A stretch of DNA of 64,000 nucleotides from assembly GCF_030165005.1 (NCBI RefSeq), contig NZ_JASNNW010000013.1, forward strand, positions 1-64,000. The letters are read 5' to 3'. The position numbers were made by a program, and so were the translations under genes. The DNA comes from Blastococcus capsensis (GTDB taxonomy: Bacteria; Actinomycetota; Actinomycetes; Mycobacteriales; Geodermatophilaceae). The notes below the pieces were generated by a model. The model had not been told where the DNA came from. It saw nothing but the letters and a program-made list of their open reading frames with translations, and did no database searches. Below are positions 23,773 to 33,140 of this stretch, piece after piece; the first letter of the stretch is position 1; each line of letters begins with the position of its first letter.

Positions 23773-24201
23773 CCCGCCGGCTGTGCCCGACGTCGTCGCG
23801 GAAGCGCCGGCACCCGCCACCGGTCCGGGGCGTCCTGCGTCCCGGGGCTCCGCCCGGAGACGTCCGGGAGGCATGGTGCGGGTGATGCGTCCGGGGGACA
23901 TGCACTCCCTCTTGTGGGGTGCACGTCACGCGGTTGTCACCGTCCGGGCCTAGCGTCCGTGGTGAACGGCGAGCTGCCCTCGCCGTTCACGGGAGGCCCG
24001 GTTGGTGCGACTGCGTTCGTCGACCAGGGGGGCCGGTACCCGGCCCCTGCGCCGGGGCCCGGCCACCTTCGAGCCGGGGCGCGCCTTGTATCCAGGGTGG
24101 CGCTCCACGGGAGCCGACACCATGACCGAGCGTGCGAGGGCATGCAGGAGCACAGTAGTACCGGTACTCACGTGTCCGACGAGCGCCAGCGAGGTGGCCG
24201 C
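23773..24201. other. Long leader region of the PIN-PhoH gene
   Basis: No gene supported in 429 bases. A perfect 12-bp hairpin (see 23962-23990) divides it. The right end (near 24178-24196) carries a GACGAGCGCCAGCGAGG repeat module that supplies the ribosome site of the PhoH gene. I looked for known riboswitch cores and recognised none. Confidence 0.4.
23962..23990. terminator. Hairpin, terminator or leader structure
   Basis: A perfect 12-bp stem (23962-23973 with 23979-23990) with a CTGCC loop lies about 190 nt after the upstream stop and 212 nt before PhoH. It may terminate the DUF885 transcript or be part of a PhoH leader. Confidence 0.5.
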
Positions 24202-25497
24202 GTGAGTACCCGCCGCACGTTCGTCCTCGACACCTCGGTCCTGCTGTCCGACCCCGGGGCGCTGCTGCGCTTCGGCGACGCCGAGGTGGTCCTGCCGCTC
24301 GTCGTCATCGGTGAGCTGGAGGACAAGCGCAACCACCCGGAGCTGGGCTGGTTCGCCCGTCAGGCACTGCGCATCCTGGACGACCTGCGGGTCGCCCACG
24401 GTCGCCTCGACGCACCCGTCCCGGTGGCGGAGGCCGGAGGCACGCTGCACGTCGAGCTGAACCACAGCGACCCCGCGGTGCTGCCGCCCGGATTCCGCCA
24501 CGACAGCAACGACAGCCGCATCATGGTGGTGGCGCTCAACCTGCGGGCCGAGGGCCGCGACGTCTGCCTGGTCACCAAGGACGTGCCCTTGCGGGTCAAG
24601 GCCGCCGCCGTAGGACTGGAGGCCGACGACTACCGGGTGCACGACGCCGTCGACGCCGGCTGGACCGGGATGGCCGAGGTGAGCCTGGACGACGCCGAGC
24701 TCGACGAGCTCTACGAGGCGGGCGAGGCCTTCGTGCCGGCCGCCGCGGAACTCCCCACCCACACCGGCCTGGTGCTGCTGTCCTCCCGCGGGTCGGCGCT
24801 GGGCCGGGTGCTGCCGGACAAGCAGGTCCGGCTGGTGCGGGGGGACCGGGAGGCGTTCGGGCTGCACGGGCGGTCGGCCGAGCAGCGCGTGGCCCTCGAC
24901 CTGCTGCTGGACCCGGCCATCGGCATCGTGTCGCTCGGCGGGCGGGCCGGGACCGGCAAGTCGGCGCTGGCGCTGTGCGCCGGGCTCGAGTCGGTGATGG
25001 AGCGGCGGGCGCACAAAAAGGTGCTCATCTTCCGGCCGCTGTACGCCGTCGGCGGGCAGGAGCTGGGCTACCTCCCCGGCGGTGAGGGCGAGAAGATGTC
25101 GCCCTGGGCCCAGGCGGTCTACGACACCCTGGGCGCCCTGGTGTCCCGCGAGGTGCTGGAGGAGATCGCTTCCCGCGATCTCATCGAGGTGCTGCCGCTC
25201 ACGCACATCCGGGGCCGCTCGCTGCACGACTCCTTCGTGATCGTCGACGAGGCGCAGTCGCTGGAGCGCGGGGTGCTGCTGACCGTGCTCTCCCGGCTGG
25301 GCAGCAACTCGCGGGTGGTCCTCACCCACGACGTCGCGCAGCGGGACAACCTCCGGGTGGGCCGGCACGACGGGATCACCGCGGTGATCGAGAAGCTGAA
25401 GGGCCACCCGCTGTTCGCGCACACCACGCTGGTGCGCTCCGAGCGCTCACCGATCGCCGCGCTGGTCACCGAGATGTTGGAGGACCTGCCGCTCTGA
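24202..25497 (+). CDS. phoH2: PIN domain-PhoH ATPase fusion (PhoH2 type)
   Basis: The 431-residue protein has an N-terminal PIN ribonuclease domain ([35 protein letters not shown], and acidic ND-SR-x8 region around [15 protein letters not shown]). A C-terminal PhoH helicase-type ATPase follows, with Walker [14 protein letters not shown] and Walker [12 protein letters not shown]. PhoH2 proteins unwind and cleave RNA. The GTG at 24202 is preceded by GCGAGGTGG; an in-frame GTG ten codons upstream is also possible. In mycobacteria phoH2 lies downstream of a small antitoxin, which is not seen here. Confidence 0.92.
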   Translation: MSTRRTFVLDTSVLLSDPGALLRFGDAEVVLPLVVIGELEDKRNHPELGWFARQALRILDDLRVAHGRLDAPVPVAEAGGTLHVELNHSDPAVLPPGFRHDSNDSRIMVVALNLRAEGRDVCLVTKDVPLRVKAAAVGLEADDYRVHDAVDAGWTGMAEVSLDDAELDELYEAGEAFVPAAAELPTHTGLVLLSSRGSALGRVLPDKQVRLVRGDREAFGLHGRSAEQRVALDLLLDPAIGIVSLGGRAGTGKSALALCAGLESVMERRAHKKVLIFRPLYAVGGQELGYLPGGEGEKMSPWAQAVYDTLGALVSREVLEEIASRDLIEVLPLTHIRGRSLHDSFVIVDEAQSLERGVLLTVLSRLGSNSRVVLTHDVAQRDNLRVGRHDGITAVIEKLKGHPLFAHTTLVRSERSPIAALVTEMLEDLPL

Positions 25498-25593
25498 TCT
25501 GAGGTCGTAACCCCCGCCGTCCACAACGCCGGTCTCCGTCCACCGACTCGGCCAGCACCTGGCCGCACGGGGCGCGCACCGGACGGTCGGGGC

Positions 25594-26529
25594 ATGACCG
25601 AACCACCCGCCGTCCCACCCCTCCTGCTCCGCCGGACCGCCGTCGCCCAGGGGTGGTCCGACGACGAACTGGCGCGAGCCGTCCGCTCCGGCGAGCTGAC
25701 CCGGTTACGCCGAGGCGCCTACGTCGACGCGGTCCTCCCCGCCGAGCCGGCCGCGCGGCACGCCCTGCTGGTGGAGGCCACCCTGGCGGCGCTGCGCCTC
25801 CCGGGGGTGGTGAGCCACCAATCGGCGGCCGTCCTCCTGGGCCTGCCGCTCTGGGACGTCCCGCTCGACCGCGTCCACATCACGCGACCGCCCGGCTCGC
25901 GCAGCGACCGGAGCGGTGTGCTGTGCACCCACGTGGCCCGGATCCGCGACCACGACGTGGTCGACGTCGGCGGCATGCCGGTCACCGACCCGGTCCGCAC
26001 GATGCTCGACCTGGCGCGGTCACTGCCGCACGAGGCGGCCGTGGTGGCTCTGGACGCCGCGCTGCACCGGGGCCTGCTGTCGCATGACGCGCTGCGTGCG
26101 CGGTTGTTCGACATCGTGGGGTCCCCTGGCGCACGCAGCGCGGCTCGCGCGGTGGCGGCGGCGGACGCCCGCAGCGAGAGCGTCGGCGAGAGCCGCAGCC
26201 GGGTCATCCTCCAGCGCTGGAAGCCGGCGCCGTCGGCGGTGCAGTTCCCGATCCGGTCCGGCGGCGGGCAGCTGCTCGCCCGGACGGACTTCGCGTGGGA
26301 GGACGTCCGGCTGGTCGGTGAGTTCGACGGCCGGGTGAAGTACGGCCGGCTGCTCCGGCCGGGGCAGGAGGCCGGCGATGCGGTGTTCGCCGAGAAGCGC
26401 CGGGAGGACGCCGTCCGCGACGAGGGCTGGGACGTCGTGCGCTGGGTGTGGGCGGAGCTGGCCGTGCCGCACCGTCTGGCCGCGAAGGTCCGGCGAGCCC
26501 ACGAACGGGCCGGCCGCCGCAGGAGGTGA
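25594..26529 (+). CDS. AbiEi-like antitoxin-domain/DUF559-type protein
   Basis: A 311-residue protein. Its N-terminus has a winged-helix AbiEi antitoxin-like pattern (RTAVAQGWSDDELARAVRSGELTRLRRGAYVD) and the central region has the conserved LGLPLWDVPLDRVHITRP. The C-terminus resembles DUF559/Vsr-like nuclease folds (LVGEFDGRVKYGR, AEKRREDAVRDEGWDVVRWVW). Orphan copies like this are frequent in actinobacteria and are not a proven toxin-antitoxin pair. No AbiEii toxin gene is adjacent. A GGGTCC-GGCA-GGACCC hairpin follows at 26559-26574. Confidence 0.7.
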   Translation: MTEPPAVPPLLLRRTAVAQGWSDDELARAVRSGELTRLRRGAYVDAVLPAEPAARHALLVEATLAALRLPGVVSHQSAAVLLGLPLWDVPLDRVHITRPPGSRSDRSGVLCTHVARIRDHDVVDVGGMPVTDPVRTMLDLARSLPHEAAVVALDAALHRGLLSHDALRARLFDIVGSPGARSAARAVAAADARSESVGESRSRVILQRWKPAPSAVQFPIRSGGGQLLARTDFAWEDVRLVGEFDGRVKYGRLLRPGQEAGDAVFAEKRREDAVRDEGWDVVRWVWAELAVPHRLAAKVRRAHERAGRRRR

Positions 26530-26614
26530 CGGCTCTGCGGGTCGCACTCGCGCTGTGCGGGTCCGGCAGGACCCGTGGAGGGCGAGTTCGACCGTCAGAG
26601 CAGGGCCGGTCGTC

Positions 26615-26857
26615 TCAGTCGGCGTCCTCGTCCACCGGTCCGGGCCGCGCCGCCGGTCGGCACCCGCGCTCGGGCGCCGGCTTCGGCGGCGCGACCACCG
26701 CGCGCAGCAGCGCGACGGCAGCCCAGCCCGCGGCCAGACACCACGGCAGCCGGCTGACCACCTCCTCGGTGGTGAAGTCCCCCCGCAGTCCGAGCGCGAG
26801 CACCGGTACGGCCAGCACGAAGCCGACCAGCAGCACGTCCCAGCGGAACGGGTTCAT
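26615..26857 (-). CDS. Small membrane protein after flhF
   Basis: The 80-residue product has two hydrophobic spans, VLLVGFVLAVPVLALGL and RLPWCLAAGWAAVALLRAVVAPP, and an Arg/Pro-rich tail. It starts inside the flhF stop (ATGA at 26854-26857), so it is the last gene of the flhA-flhF block. FlhG normally follows flhF; this is not FlhG. Function unknown, linked to motility only by position. Confidence 0.6.
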   Translation of the reverse strand: MNPFRWDVLLVGFVLAVPVLALGLRGDFTTEEVVSRLPWCLAAGWAAVALLRAVVAPPKPAPERGCRPAARPGPVDEDAD

Positions 26858-29742
26858 GCCTGCGGGCTGTCCAGCCGCTCGCAGAGCAGCGACGCCCAGC
26901 GGTGCGGGGTCGCTCGGACGCCGTCGAGGAGGGCCACGGGGACGCTGAGCCGCTGGAGCACGGCGGCCGGATCGGTGCTCAGGTCGGTGTCCTGGACGGC
27001 GAGGGCGTCGACCCGGGCGAGGCCCTCGAGCCACAACTCGACGTCCTCGGGCTTTCGGGTGGCCTCGACCACGGCCCACACCGCGACCGGCGACCAGATG
27101 GCCAGCATCTGGGCCATCCAGTAGACGTCGCTGCGCAGCGGTGCGTCGACGGCGACGATGGTGACCGTGCCAGCCCCCGCGGCCTGCTGACGACGGTCGA
27201 TCGCGGCGTCGATGGTGGTCATCCGGCTGCCCTTGGGAGCCAGCCCGGCCAGGTCGCCCCGGGTCGCCCACTGCACCCGCTCGGGGTCCAGTCGCAGGGA
27301 GGCCGCCAGCGCACGGGCGGTACGCAGCGTCTCGACACCCGGACCGACGATGAACAGCACCTCGCCGGCGCCGCTGGGCAGCTCGGGCGCCCCGGGCAGC
27401 CGGGCCGCCAGCGCAGCGGTGAGCGCTGCGTAGGTTCCCTCGGCGGCGATCCGCTCGGCAGCGTCCTCGCCGAGCAGCGCCCGGGGCACACCGAGCTCGA
27501 CCAGCCGGGCGACGACGTCCCCTGGCGCTGCCGGAGCGTCCGGTGCGGGAGCTGCGGGCGCGGTGGCCACCGGCTCCTCGGACGGCGCGTCCTCCAGCTC
27601 GGGGAACTCCTCGCCGACCATGGGCGGACCCACCGGTAGACGGGTGACGGTCGCCAGCGTGCGCATCACCGGTGCGGCGGCCTCCGGCGCCGGGGCCTCC
27701 GGCGTCGGGTCGGGTCCGACCGCGGTGTGCTGGACGGTGTCCTCGGGAGCGGAGGGGGCACCGGACCGCGACGACGGGACCGCCGGGCGGGACGGGGACG
27801 GCGGGACCGGCGGCAGCCCGCGGCCGCGGGAGCCGCCGATCGAGGGCAGCAGGGAGATTCGCGGCATGACCGTCGTCGCGTCGAGCGACATGTGCATCGG
27901 AGCCGGGTCGCTCGCCGTCCGGGCGAGCAGAGGGGCCATCTCGCTCAGCTCGGCGCCGGCCTCGGCCACCACTTCGGCGACGACCTCGGTGGCGATCCCG
28001 GTCGCCTCCTCGACGACCTCCTGCGCCGGCGCGACCGTCGCGCTCGGGGCCACCGGTTCCTCGACCACGGGCGCCGGGGACTCCACCGGCCCGGCGGGAG
28101 CCGGCGTCTCGGCGACCGAAGGCGCGTGGGTGACCAGGTCCTCGTCCGCGGGGGACGCGAACAGCCTCGGCAGAACCGGCCGGGAGAGGTGGCTCGAGAC
28201 GGCCTCGGCCCAGATGGGGGCGTCCACGGCGACCTCGGGCGCGGCGTCACCGGTGACCGGCTCGCCCCACAGCGGGGACGGCGCGACCGGGGTCAGCCAT
28301 CCCGGATCGGGGCTGGCGGCGGGGGCGTCGAACAGGGGGTAGGCGGGTGCCGTGACCGCGCTGACGACCGCCTCCGGCGCCGCTGCCGCCACCGGCGAGG
28401 CCCAGACGTCGGCTCCGGCCGGCTCGGCGGGGAAGGGCTCGGCGGAGAAGGGCTCGGCGGAGAAGGGCTCGGCGGAGAAGGGTCCGGCGGGGAAGGGCTC
28501 GGCGGAGAAGGGTTCGGCGGAGAGCGCTGCGACGGTGAGCACGTCGGCGCTCGGCTCGGTTACCGGCAGCAATGCGGCGGCCGGCTCGGGCTCAGACAGG
28601 ACCGCGGCTACCGGCTCGGCAACCGGCTCCGTCAGCGCCTCCTGCGGGGAGTCGCCGGCGAGCATCTTGCGGAGGATCCCGGCCAGCGCCTCGTCGGAGT
28701 GCCCCTGGGCGAGGGCCGCCCGCAGCGCCTCGGCGACCTCCTCCTGCCGGGTCGACGGTGCGGGCGCGGCCACCTCGCTGGTGTCGGCCCAGGTGGGCGG
28801 CCCCGGGTCGTGGGATGTGGTCGTGGAGGGCGGCGTGGTGGCCTGGTCTCTCACCGGGGTCTCCTCCTGGTGCACGGCCTTCGACCGCGTCGACGGAACT
28901 GCTGAACGGATGGCCGCGGCCAGGGACGGCCGGTGCGCCGACCCGTCCGGCACCTCGGCGGTGGACTTCGCGGCGGCCGGTTCCGCGCGCAGCGGCTGCG
29001 CGAGCTCGGCCGGCTCCTCCAGCGCGTCGGCGACCGCCTGCCGCACCTCGCGGTCGCTGGAGACCATGCGAGCCAGTGCTGCGGTGAAGGGTGAGGGGGC
29101 GGCAGCGGCTGCCTCGCCACGGGCGCCGGACGGCGGCGTCGCGGTGGCCGGGGCCCCGTCGGCCGGGGACGCGGCGCGGGCCGGCTGCCGGGTGGCCTTG
29201 GGGAAGACCGCACGCGCGAACGAGCCGCCGTCGGAGGAGTCGGTGGCCGGCGCCGAGGGGATGGTGGCCGGCGCGGCGCCGAGCAGGCCGGCGAGTTCGT
29301 CGAGCCGGTCGTCGTCCACCGCGGGTCGGGCCACGGCCGGACGGGCCGGCGCCGTGCGGGCCGGGACGTCCCACTCCGACGGGCTGCGACCGGGCACGCC
29401 GGACGACGGAGCTGCCGAGCCGGCCTGGGCGGCCTCCGCCGCCCAGGCCGCCGCGCCGTTGCGGGCCGGCGCCGCGCTCCGGGCGCGGGCGGGCGAGGCC
29501 GACGCCAGCGGGGAGTCGTAGGACGACGCCGGGGTGGGATCGGACGCCCGGGCCGGGACGCCGGGCCGGACGAACTGGTCGGGCGCCACCTCGGCGATGT
29601 ACCGCTCGGTGGCGAAGAAGCCGAGCACGCCACCCGAGCGGACCCGGCGCACGCCGACGACCCGCGCGTGCGGACCGAACTGCTCGCGTGCGGCCGCGAT
29701 CGCGTCGTCGCGCGTGGCGGCCTCAACGGATCGCAACGGCAC
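26854..29742 (-). CDS. flhF: FlhF-like flagellar protein with degenerate GTPase domain
   Basis: The 962-residue protein keeps the FlhF N-terminal B domain (DDAIAAAREQFGPHARVVGVRR, then GGVLGFFATERYIAEV). It then has about 600 residues of Ala/Pro/Glu-rich low-complexity sequence with a Phe-Pro repeat. The C-terminal SRP-GTPase-like domain has LFIVGPGVETLRTARALAA where FlhF should have GPTGVGKTT, and VDAPL where G3 DTAGR is expected, so nucleotide hydrolysis is unlikely. FlhF places the flagellum and helps FliF assembly. GTG start overlaps the flhA end by 20 bp. It is far longer than typical FlhF (350-450 residues). Confidence 0.78.
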   Translation of the reverse strand: MPLRSVEAATRDDAIAAAREQFGPHARVVGVRRVRSGGVLGFFATERYIAEVAPDQFVRPGVPARASDPTPASSYDSPLASASPARARSAAPARNGAAAWAAEAAQAGSAAPSSGVPGRSPSEWDVPARTAPARPAVARPAVDDDRLDELAGLLGAAPATIPSAPATDSSDGGSFARAVFPKATRQPARAASPADGAPATATPPSGARGEAAAAAPSPFTAALARMVSSDREVRQAVADALEEPAELAQPLRAEPAAAKSTAEVPDGSAHRPSLAAAIRSAVPSTRSKAVHQEETPVRDQATTPPSTTTSHDPGPPTWADTSEVAAPAPSTRQEEVAEALRAALAQGHSDEALAGILRKMLAGDSPQEALTEPVAEPVAAVLSEPEPAAALLPVTEPSADVLTVAALSAEPFSAEPFPAGPFSAEPFSAEPFSAEPFPAEPAGADVWASPVAAAAPEAVVSAVTAPAYPLFDAPAASPDPGWLTPVAPSPLWGEPVTGDAAPEVAVDAPIWAEAVSSHLSRPVLPRLFASPADEDLVTHAPSVAETPAPAGPVESPAPVVEEPVAPSATVAPAQEVVEEATGIATEVVAEVVAEAGAELSEMAPLLARTASDPAPMHMSLDATTVMPRISLLPSIGGSRGRGLPPVPPSPSRPAVPSSRSGAPSAPEDTVQHTAVGPDPTPEAPAPEAAAPVMRTLATVTRLPVGPPMVGEEFPELEDAPSEEPVATAPAAPAPDAPAAPGDVVARLVELGVPRALLGEDAAERIAAEGTYAALTAALAARLPGAPELPSGAGEVLFIVGPGVETLRTARALAASLRLDPERVQWATRGDLAGLAPKGSRMTTIDAAIDRRQQAAGAGTVTIVAVDAPLRSDVYWMAQMLAIWSPVAVWAVVEATRKPEDVELWLEGLARVDALAVQDTDLSTDPAAVLQRLSVPVALLDGVRATPHRWASLLCERLDSPQA
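28421..28525 (-). repeat. 15-bp tandem repeats within flhF
   Basis: About seven imperfect copies of GGCTCGGCGGAGAAG (as written on the plus strand) encode an EPFSA/EPFPA-type Phe-Pro-Ala repeat in the low-complexity middle of FlhF. The copies differ at single bases, which suggests slippage expansion. Confidence 0.85.
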
Positions 29743-31768
29743 CGCTCACCACTCCCAGCGACTCGATCTGGGCTGTCCGGGACACCTCCGAGTAGGAGAT
29801 GACCGGAAGCCGGGGCAGGATCTGGCGCATCAGGCGCGCGAGAGCGGCGCGGACCTGGGGCGAGCAGACGAGGACCGGGGACAGGCCCGCGCGTTCGGCG
29901 TCCTCGAGCATCCCGCTGCAGCCGTGGACGAGGGCGTCGACGGCGCCGGCGTCGAGCGCCAGGACGGCGCCGAGCTCGGTGTGGCGGACGGCCTCCAGGA
30001 GCCGCTGCTCGAAGCCCGGCTCGAGGGTGAACACGTGCAGCCGCTCGTCCGGCGTGACGTAGGGCTGGCTGATCGCCGAGCCGAGTGCCGTGCGGGCCGC
30101 CTCGACGAGACCGTCGAGTTCGGTCGAGTGCTTCGCACGCACAGAGAGTGCCTCGAAGATGCGGACCAGGTCGCGGATCGACACACCCTCGGCGAGCAAC
30201 GCGTGCAACACGCGTTGCACCTCTCCCAGGGTGAGCAGGGTGGGGGTCAGTTCCTCGACGACGACGGGGTGCGAGCGGCGCACCATCTCCACGAGGAGCC
30301 GGACGTCCTCCCGGCCGAGGAGCTCGGCGGCGTTCTGCCGGACGACCTCGGCGAGGTGGGTGGTGATGACCGACGAGCGGTCGACGACGGTGGCGCCGGC
30401 CATCTCGGCGGCGCGCTGCAGCTCGGCGGGCACCCACTTGGCGGCGAGGCCGAAGACCGGCTCACGGGTGGGCCTGCCGGGCAGCCCGTCGAGCGCGTCG
30501 CCGATGGCGAGGACGGTGCCGGCGGGGGAGCTGCCCTTGGCGACCGGGACGCCGTTGAGCCAGATGACGTACTGGGACGAGGGCAGGTCCAGGTTGTCGC
30601 GGGTGCGGACCAGCGGGATGACCAGACCGGTCTCCATGGCGACCTTCCGGCGCAGCGCCTTGACCCGGTCCAGCAGGTCGCCGCCCCGGGCGGCGTCGAC
30701 GAGGTCGACCAGGTCGAACGCGACCTCGAGCTCGAGCGGGTCGACCCGCATCTTCTCCGCGATGGCCTCGGGGGAGTCGGGGGAGGGCTCCAGCTCGGCC
30801 GCCGCCGCCGCGGCCTCCGCCTCCTCGTCCACCTCCGGCTCGTCGGTCATCCGGGTGGAGAGGAAGAGGAAGAGCCCGCCGACGAGCAGGAAGGGCAGCT
30901 TCGGCAACCCGGGGATCAGGCACAGGGCCAGGGCGGCGCCGCCGGCGATGCGCACCGGCTGCTTGAAACGGCCGAGCTGGGCGAGCAGGTCCGTGCCCAT
31001 GTCGCCCTCGGTGGCCGACCGGGTCACGATGATGCCGGTCGCGGTGGACATCAGCAGCGCGGGGATCATCGACACCAGGCCGTCGCCGACGGTCAGCAGC
31101 GAGTACGTGGTGACGGCCTCGGCCGGGGCCAGGCCGCGCTGCATCATCCCGATCGCGAAGCCGCCGATCAGGTTCACCAGCGTCACGATGATGCCGGCGA
31201 TCGCGTCGCCCTTGACGAACTTCGACGCACCGTCCATCGAGCCGTAGAAGTCGGCCTCGGCGGTGACCTCGTGGCGGCGCTTGCGTGCCTGTGCCTCGTT
31301 GATCAGGCCGGCGTTGAGGTCGGCGTCGATGGCCATCTGCTTGCCGGGCATGGCGTCGAGGGTGAAGCGGGCGCCGACCTCGGCGACGCGGCCGGCACCG
31401 TTGGTGATCACGACGAACTGGACGATGACCAGGATCAGGAAGATCACCAGTCCGACGATCAGCGAGCCGCCGATCACGATGTGGCCGAAGGCCTCGATCA
31501 CCTTGCCGGCGTAGCCGTCGGTCAGCACCAGCCGGGTCGACGAGACGTTCAGGGCCAGCCGGAACAGCGTCGCGATCAGCAGCAGCGACGGGAAGACAGC
31601 GAAGTCCAGCGGCTTCCGGATCTGCATCGCGACCAGCAGGATGAGCAGCGAGACCGCGAGGTTCAGCCCGATCAGCAGGTCCATCATCGCTGCCGGCAGC
31701 GGCACCACCAGCATGAGCACGATGGCGACGACGCCGATGGGGACGGCCGCCTTGCCCAGGCCCTTCAC
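29723..31768 (-). CDS. flhA: Flagellar export apparatus protein FlhA
   Basis: The 681-residue protein is full length, with eight N-terminal membrane spans beginning GVVAIVLMLVVPLPAAMMDL. It contains the FHIPEP-type region PSLLLIATLFRLALNVSSTRLVL and the loop RFTLDAMPGKQMAIDADLNAG, and has a complete cytoplasmic C-terminal domain. FlhA forms the export gate ring that docks substrate-chaperone complexes. It heads a transcript with flhF and the small membrane protein. An upstream region holds a GCCGATGA sigma-28-like -10 element. Confidence 0.97.
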   Translation of the reverse strand: MKGLGKAAVPIGVVAIVLMLVVPLPAAMMDLLIGLNLAVSLLILLVAMQIRKPLDFAVFPSLLLIATLFRLALNVSSTRLVLTDGYAGKVIEAFGHIVIGGSLIVGLVIFLILVIVQFVVITNGAGRVAEVGARFTLDAMPGKQMAIDADLNAGLINEAQARKRRHEVTAEADFYGSMDGASKFVKGDAIAGIIVTLVNLIGGFAIGMMQRGLAPAEAVTTYSLLTVGDGLVSMIPALLMSTATGIIVTRSATEGDMGTDLLAQLGRFKQPVRIAGGAALALCLIPGLPKLPFLLVGGLFLFLSTRMTDEPEVDEEAEAAAAAAELEPSPDSPEAIAEKMRVDPLELEVAFDLVDLVDAARGGDLLDRVKALRRKVAMETGLVIPLVRTRDNLDLPSSQYVIWLNGVPVAKGSSPAGTVLAIGDALDGLPGRPTREPVFGLAAKWVPAELQRAAEMAGATVVDRSSVITTHLAEVVRQNAAELLGREDVRLLVEMVRRSHPVVVEELTPTLLTLGEVQRVLHALLAEGVSIRDLVRIFEALSVRAKHSTELDGLVEAARTALGSAISQPYVTPDERLHVFTLEPGFEQRLLEAVRHTELGAVLALDAGAVDALVHGCSGMLEDAERAGLSPVLVCSPQVRAALARLMRQILPRLPVISYSEVSRTAQIESLGVVSGAVAIR

Positions 31769-31813
31769 GAGGTTCCTCCGGGCGCGGACGACGGACGCTG
31801 GCTCACCCCTCCC

Positions 31814-31841
31814 TCATCGGCAGTCGGACGATGGGCCGGTA
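31814..31841 (-). promoter_or_regulatory. Weak sigma-28-like promoter candidate for flhA
   Basis: Read on the minus strand, GCCGATGA (31814-31821) is preceded after 16 nt by TACC. The -10 is identical to that before flbD and fliM; the -35 matches TCAA poorly. It lies 46 nt before the flhA start. Confidence 0.4.
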
Positions 31842-31969
31842 CCTCCCCGGAATTGCCGGTCCTGGTTCACCGTCGGCCCCGTCCAGAGGCTCGCGCCGAG
31901 CCTGCGAGGCGTGAGGAGGACGGGGTCCTTCTACTGATCACCGCGGCGCCCCGGGTCCGGCGGCCCTGT

Positions 31970-33118
31970 TCAAGCGGCCACGGCCGGACGCCGCCGGCCG
32001 GCCTTGGGCAGGTCGGAGGTGTCCGGCGCCTCGAAGCCCGGGCGGTGGAAGCCGCCGCGCACGCCGCGCGCCCCCAGGTGCATGACGAAGGCCAGCACGC
32101 GGGCGACGGCGGTGAACAGCTGCGGTGGCACCTCCTGGCCGAGGTCGCAGGAGGCGTGCAGCGCGCGGGCCAGCGGGATGTCCTGGACGAGCGGCACGCG
32201 GGCCTCCGTGGCCCGCTCGCGCAGCTTCGCCGCCACCTCTCCCGCGCCCTTGGCCACCACCCGGGGTGCGCCCTTGGCGGCGTCGTACTTGAGGGCGACG
32301 GCGACGTGCGTGGGGTTCACGAGCAGGACGTCGGCCTCGGCCACCTCGCTCATCATCCGGTTGCGGGACATGGACATCTGCACCCCGCGGCGGTGCGCCT
32401 TCATGTACGGGTCGCCCTCGGCCTGCTTGTGCTCCTGCTTGATCTCGTACTGGCTCATCTTGAGCTGCTTCATCATCTTGTGGCGCACGACGACGTAGTC
32501 GGCGACGGCGAGGACGAGTCCGGTGACCGCGACGACGCGGAACATGAGGACGGCGGAGTCGGCGAAGGTCGCCGCGACCGCCGACAGGGGCAGCGCGCCC
32601 GCCGACGACACCAGCTCCTGCGCCCGCTCGCTGGTCACGATGACCACCGTGCCCAGGGCAGCTGTCTTGATCAGCGCCTTCGACGTCTCCCACAGACCCT
32701 GGGTGCCGAACATGCGCTTCATGCCGGGGAACGGGTTGAGCTTCTTCAGCGTCGGCTTCATCGGCTTGCCCGTGACGTGCACCCCACCCTGGGCGGCGGA
32801 CGACGCCACCCCGACGAGCATCAGCGCGATCGCGGTCGGCAGCAGCGTGGTCAGGAACGCGATCAGCGCCGTGCCCAGGAGCGCGGTGACGGCGGTGATC
32901 TCCGGGTTCCGGGCCACCGCGGCCACGTGCACGAACAGCTGCTGCACCGCCTCGAAGGCGTTGCCCACCAGCATGGGCAGCAGGAAGCTGGCGGCGGCCA
33001 CGCCCAGCCAGGTGCCCAGCTCCTGGGTCCGCGGGATCTGCCCGTCCTTGCGCGCCTTCTTCAGGCGCTGGGGAGTGGGCTTCTCGGTCTTCTCACCGCC
33101 CGGTCCGTCCTTGGCCAT
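31970..33118 (-). CDS. flhB: Flagellar export switch protein FlhB
   Basis: The 382-residue protein has the basic EKTEKPTPQRLKKARKDGQIPR N-terminal motif in its first residues (read in parts), four membrane spans, and the self-cleavage site NPTH at residues 268-271 (VNPTHVAVALKYD). FlhB cleavage switches export from rod-hook to filament substrates. A roughly 60-residue Gly/Arg tail follows the normal end. It follows fliR by 22 bp and ends 201 bp before flhA, in the same direction. Confidence 0.97.
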   Translation of the reverse strand: MAKDGPGGEKTEKPTPQRLKKARKDGQIPRTQELGTWLGVAAASFLLPMLVGNAFEAVQQLFVHVAAVARNPEITAVTALLGTALIAFLTTLLPTAIALMLVGVASSAAQGGVHVTGKPMKPTLKKLNPFPGMKRMFGTQGLWETSKALIKTAALGTVVIVTSERAQELVSSAGALPLSAVAATFADSAVLMFRVVAVTGLVLAVADYVVVRHKMMKQLKMSQYEIKQEHKQAEGDPYMKAHRRGVQMSMSRNRMMSEVAEADVLLVNPTHVAVALKYDAAKGAPRVVAKGAGEVAAKLRERATEARVPLVQDIPLARALHASCDLGQEVPPQLFTAVARVLAFVMHLGARGVRGGFHRPGFEAPDTSDLPKAGRRRPAVAA

Positions 33119-33140
33119 CAGGCCGCCGTCCGCTCGGCCA

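Noticed and set aside
23941-24130. Riboswitch before PhoH
   Set aside because: I looked for cobalamin, c-di-AMP and other common cores; none matched. Only a plain hairpin is clear.
25594-26529. A toxin-antitoxin pair
   Set aside because: Only the AbiEi-like protein is present; no AbiEii-like nucleotidyltransferase lies next to it.
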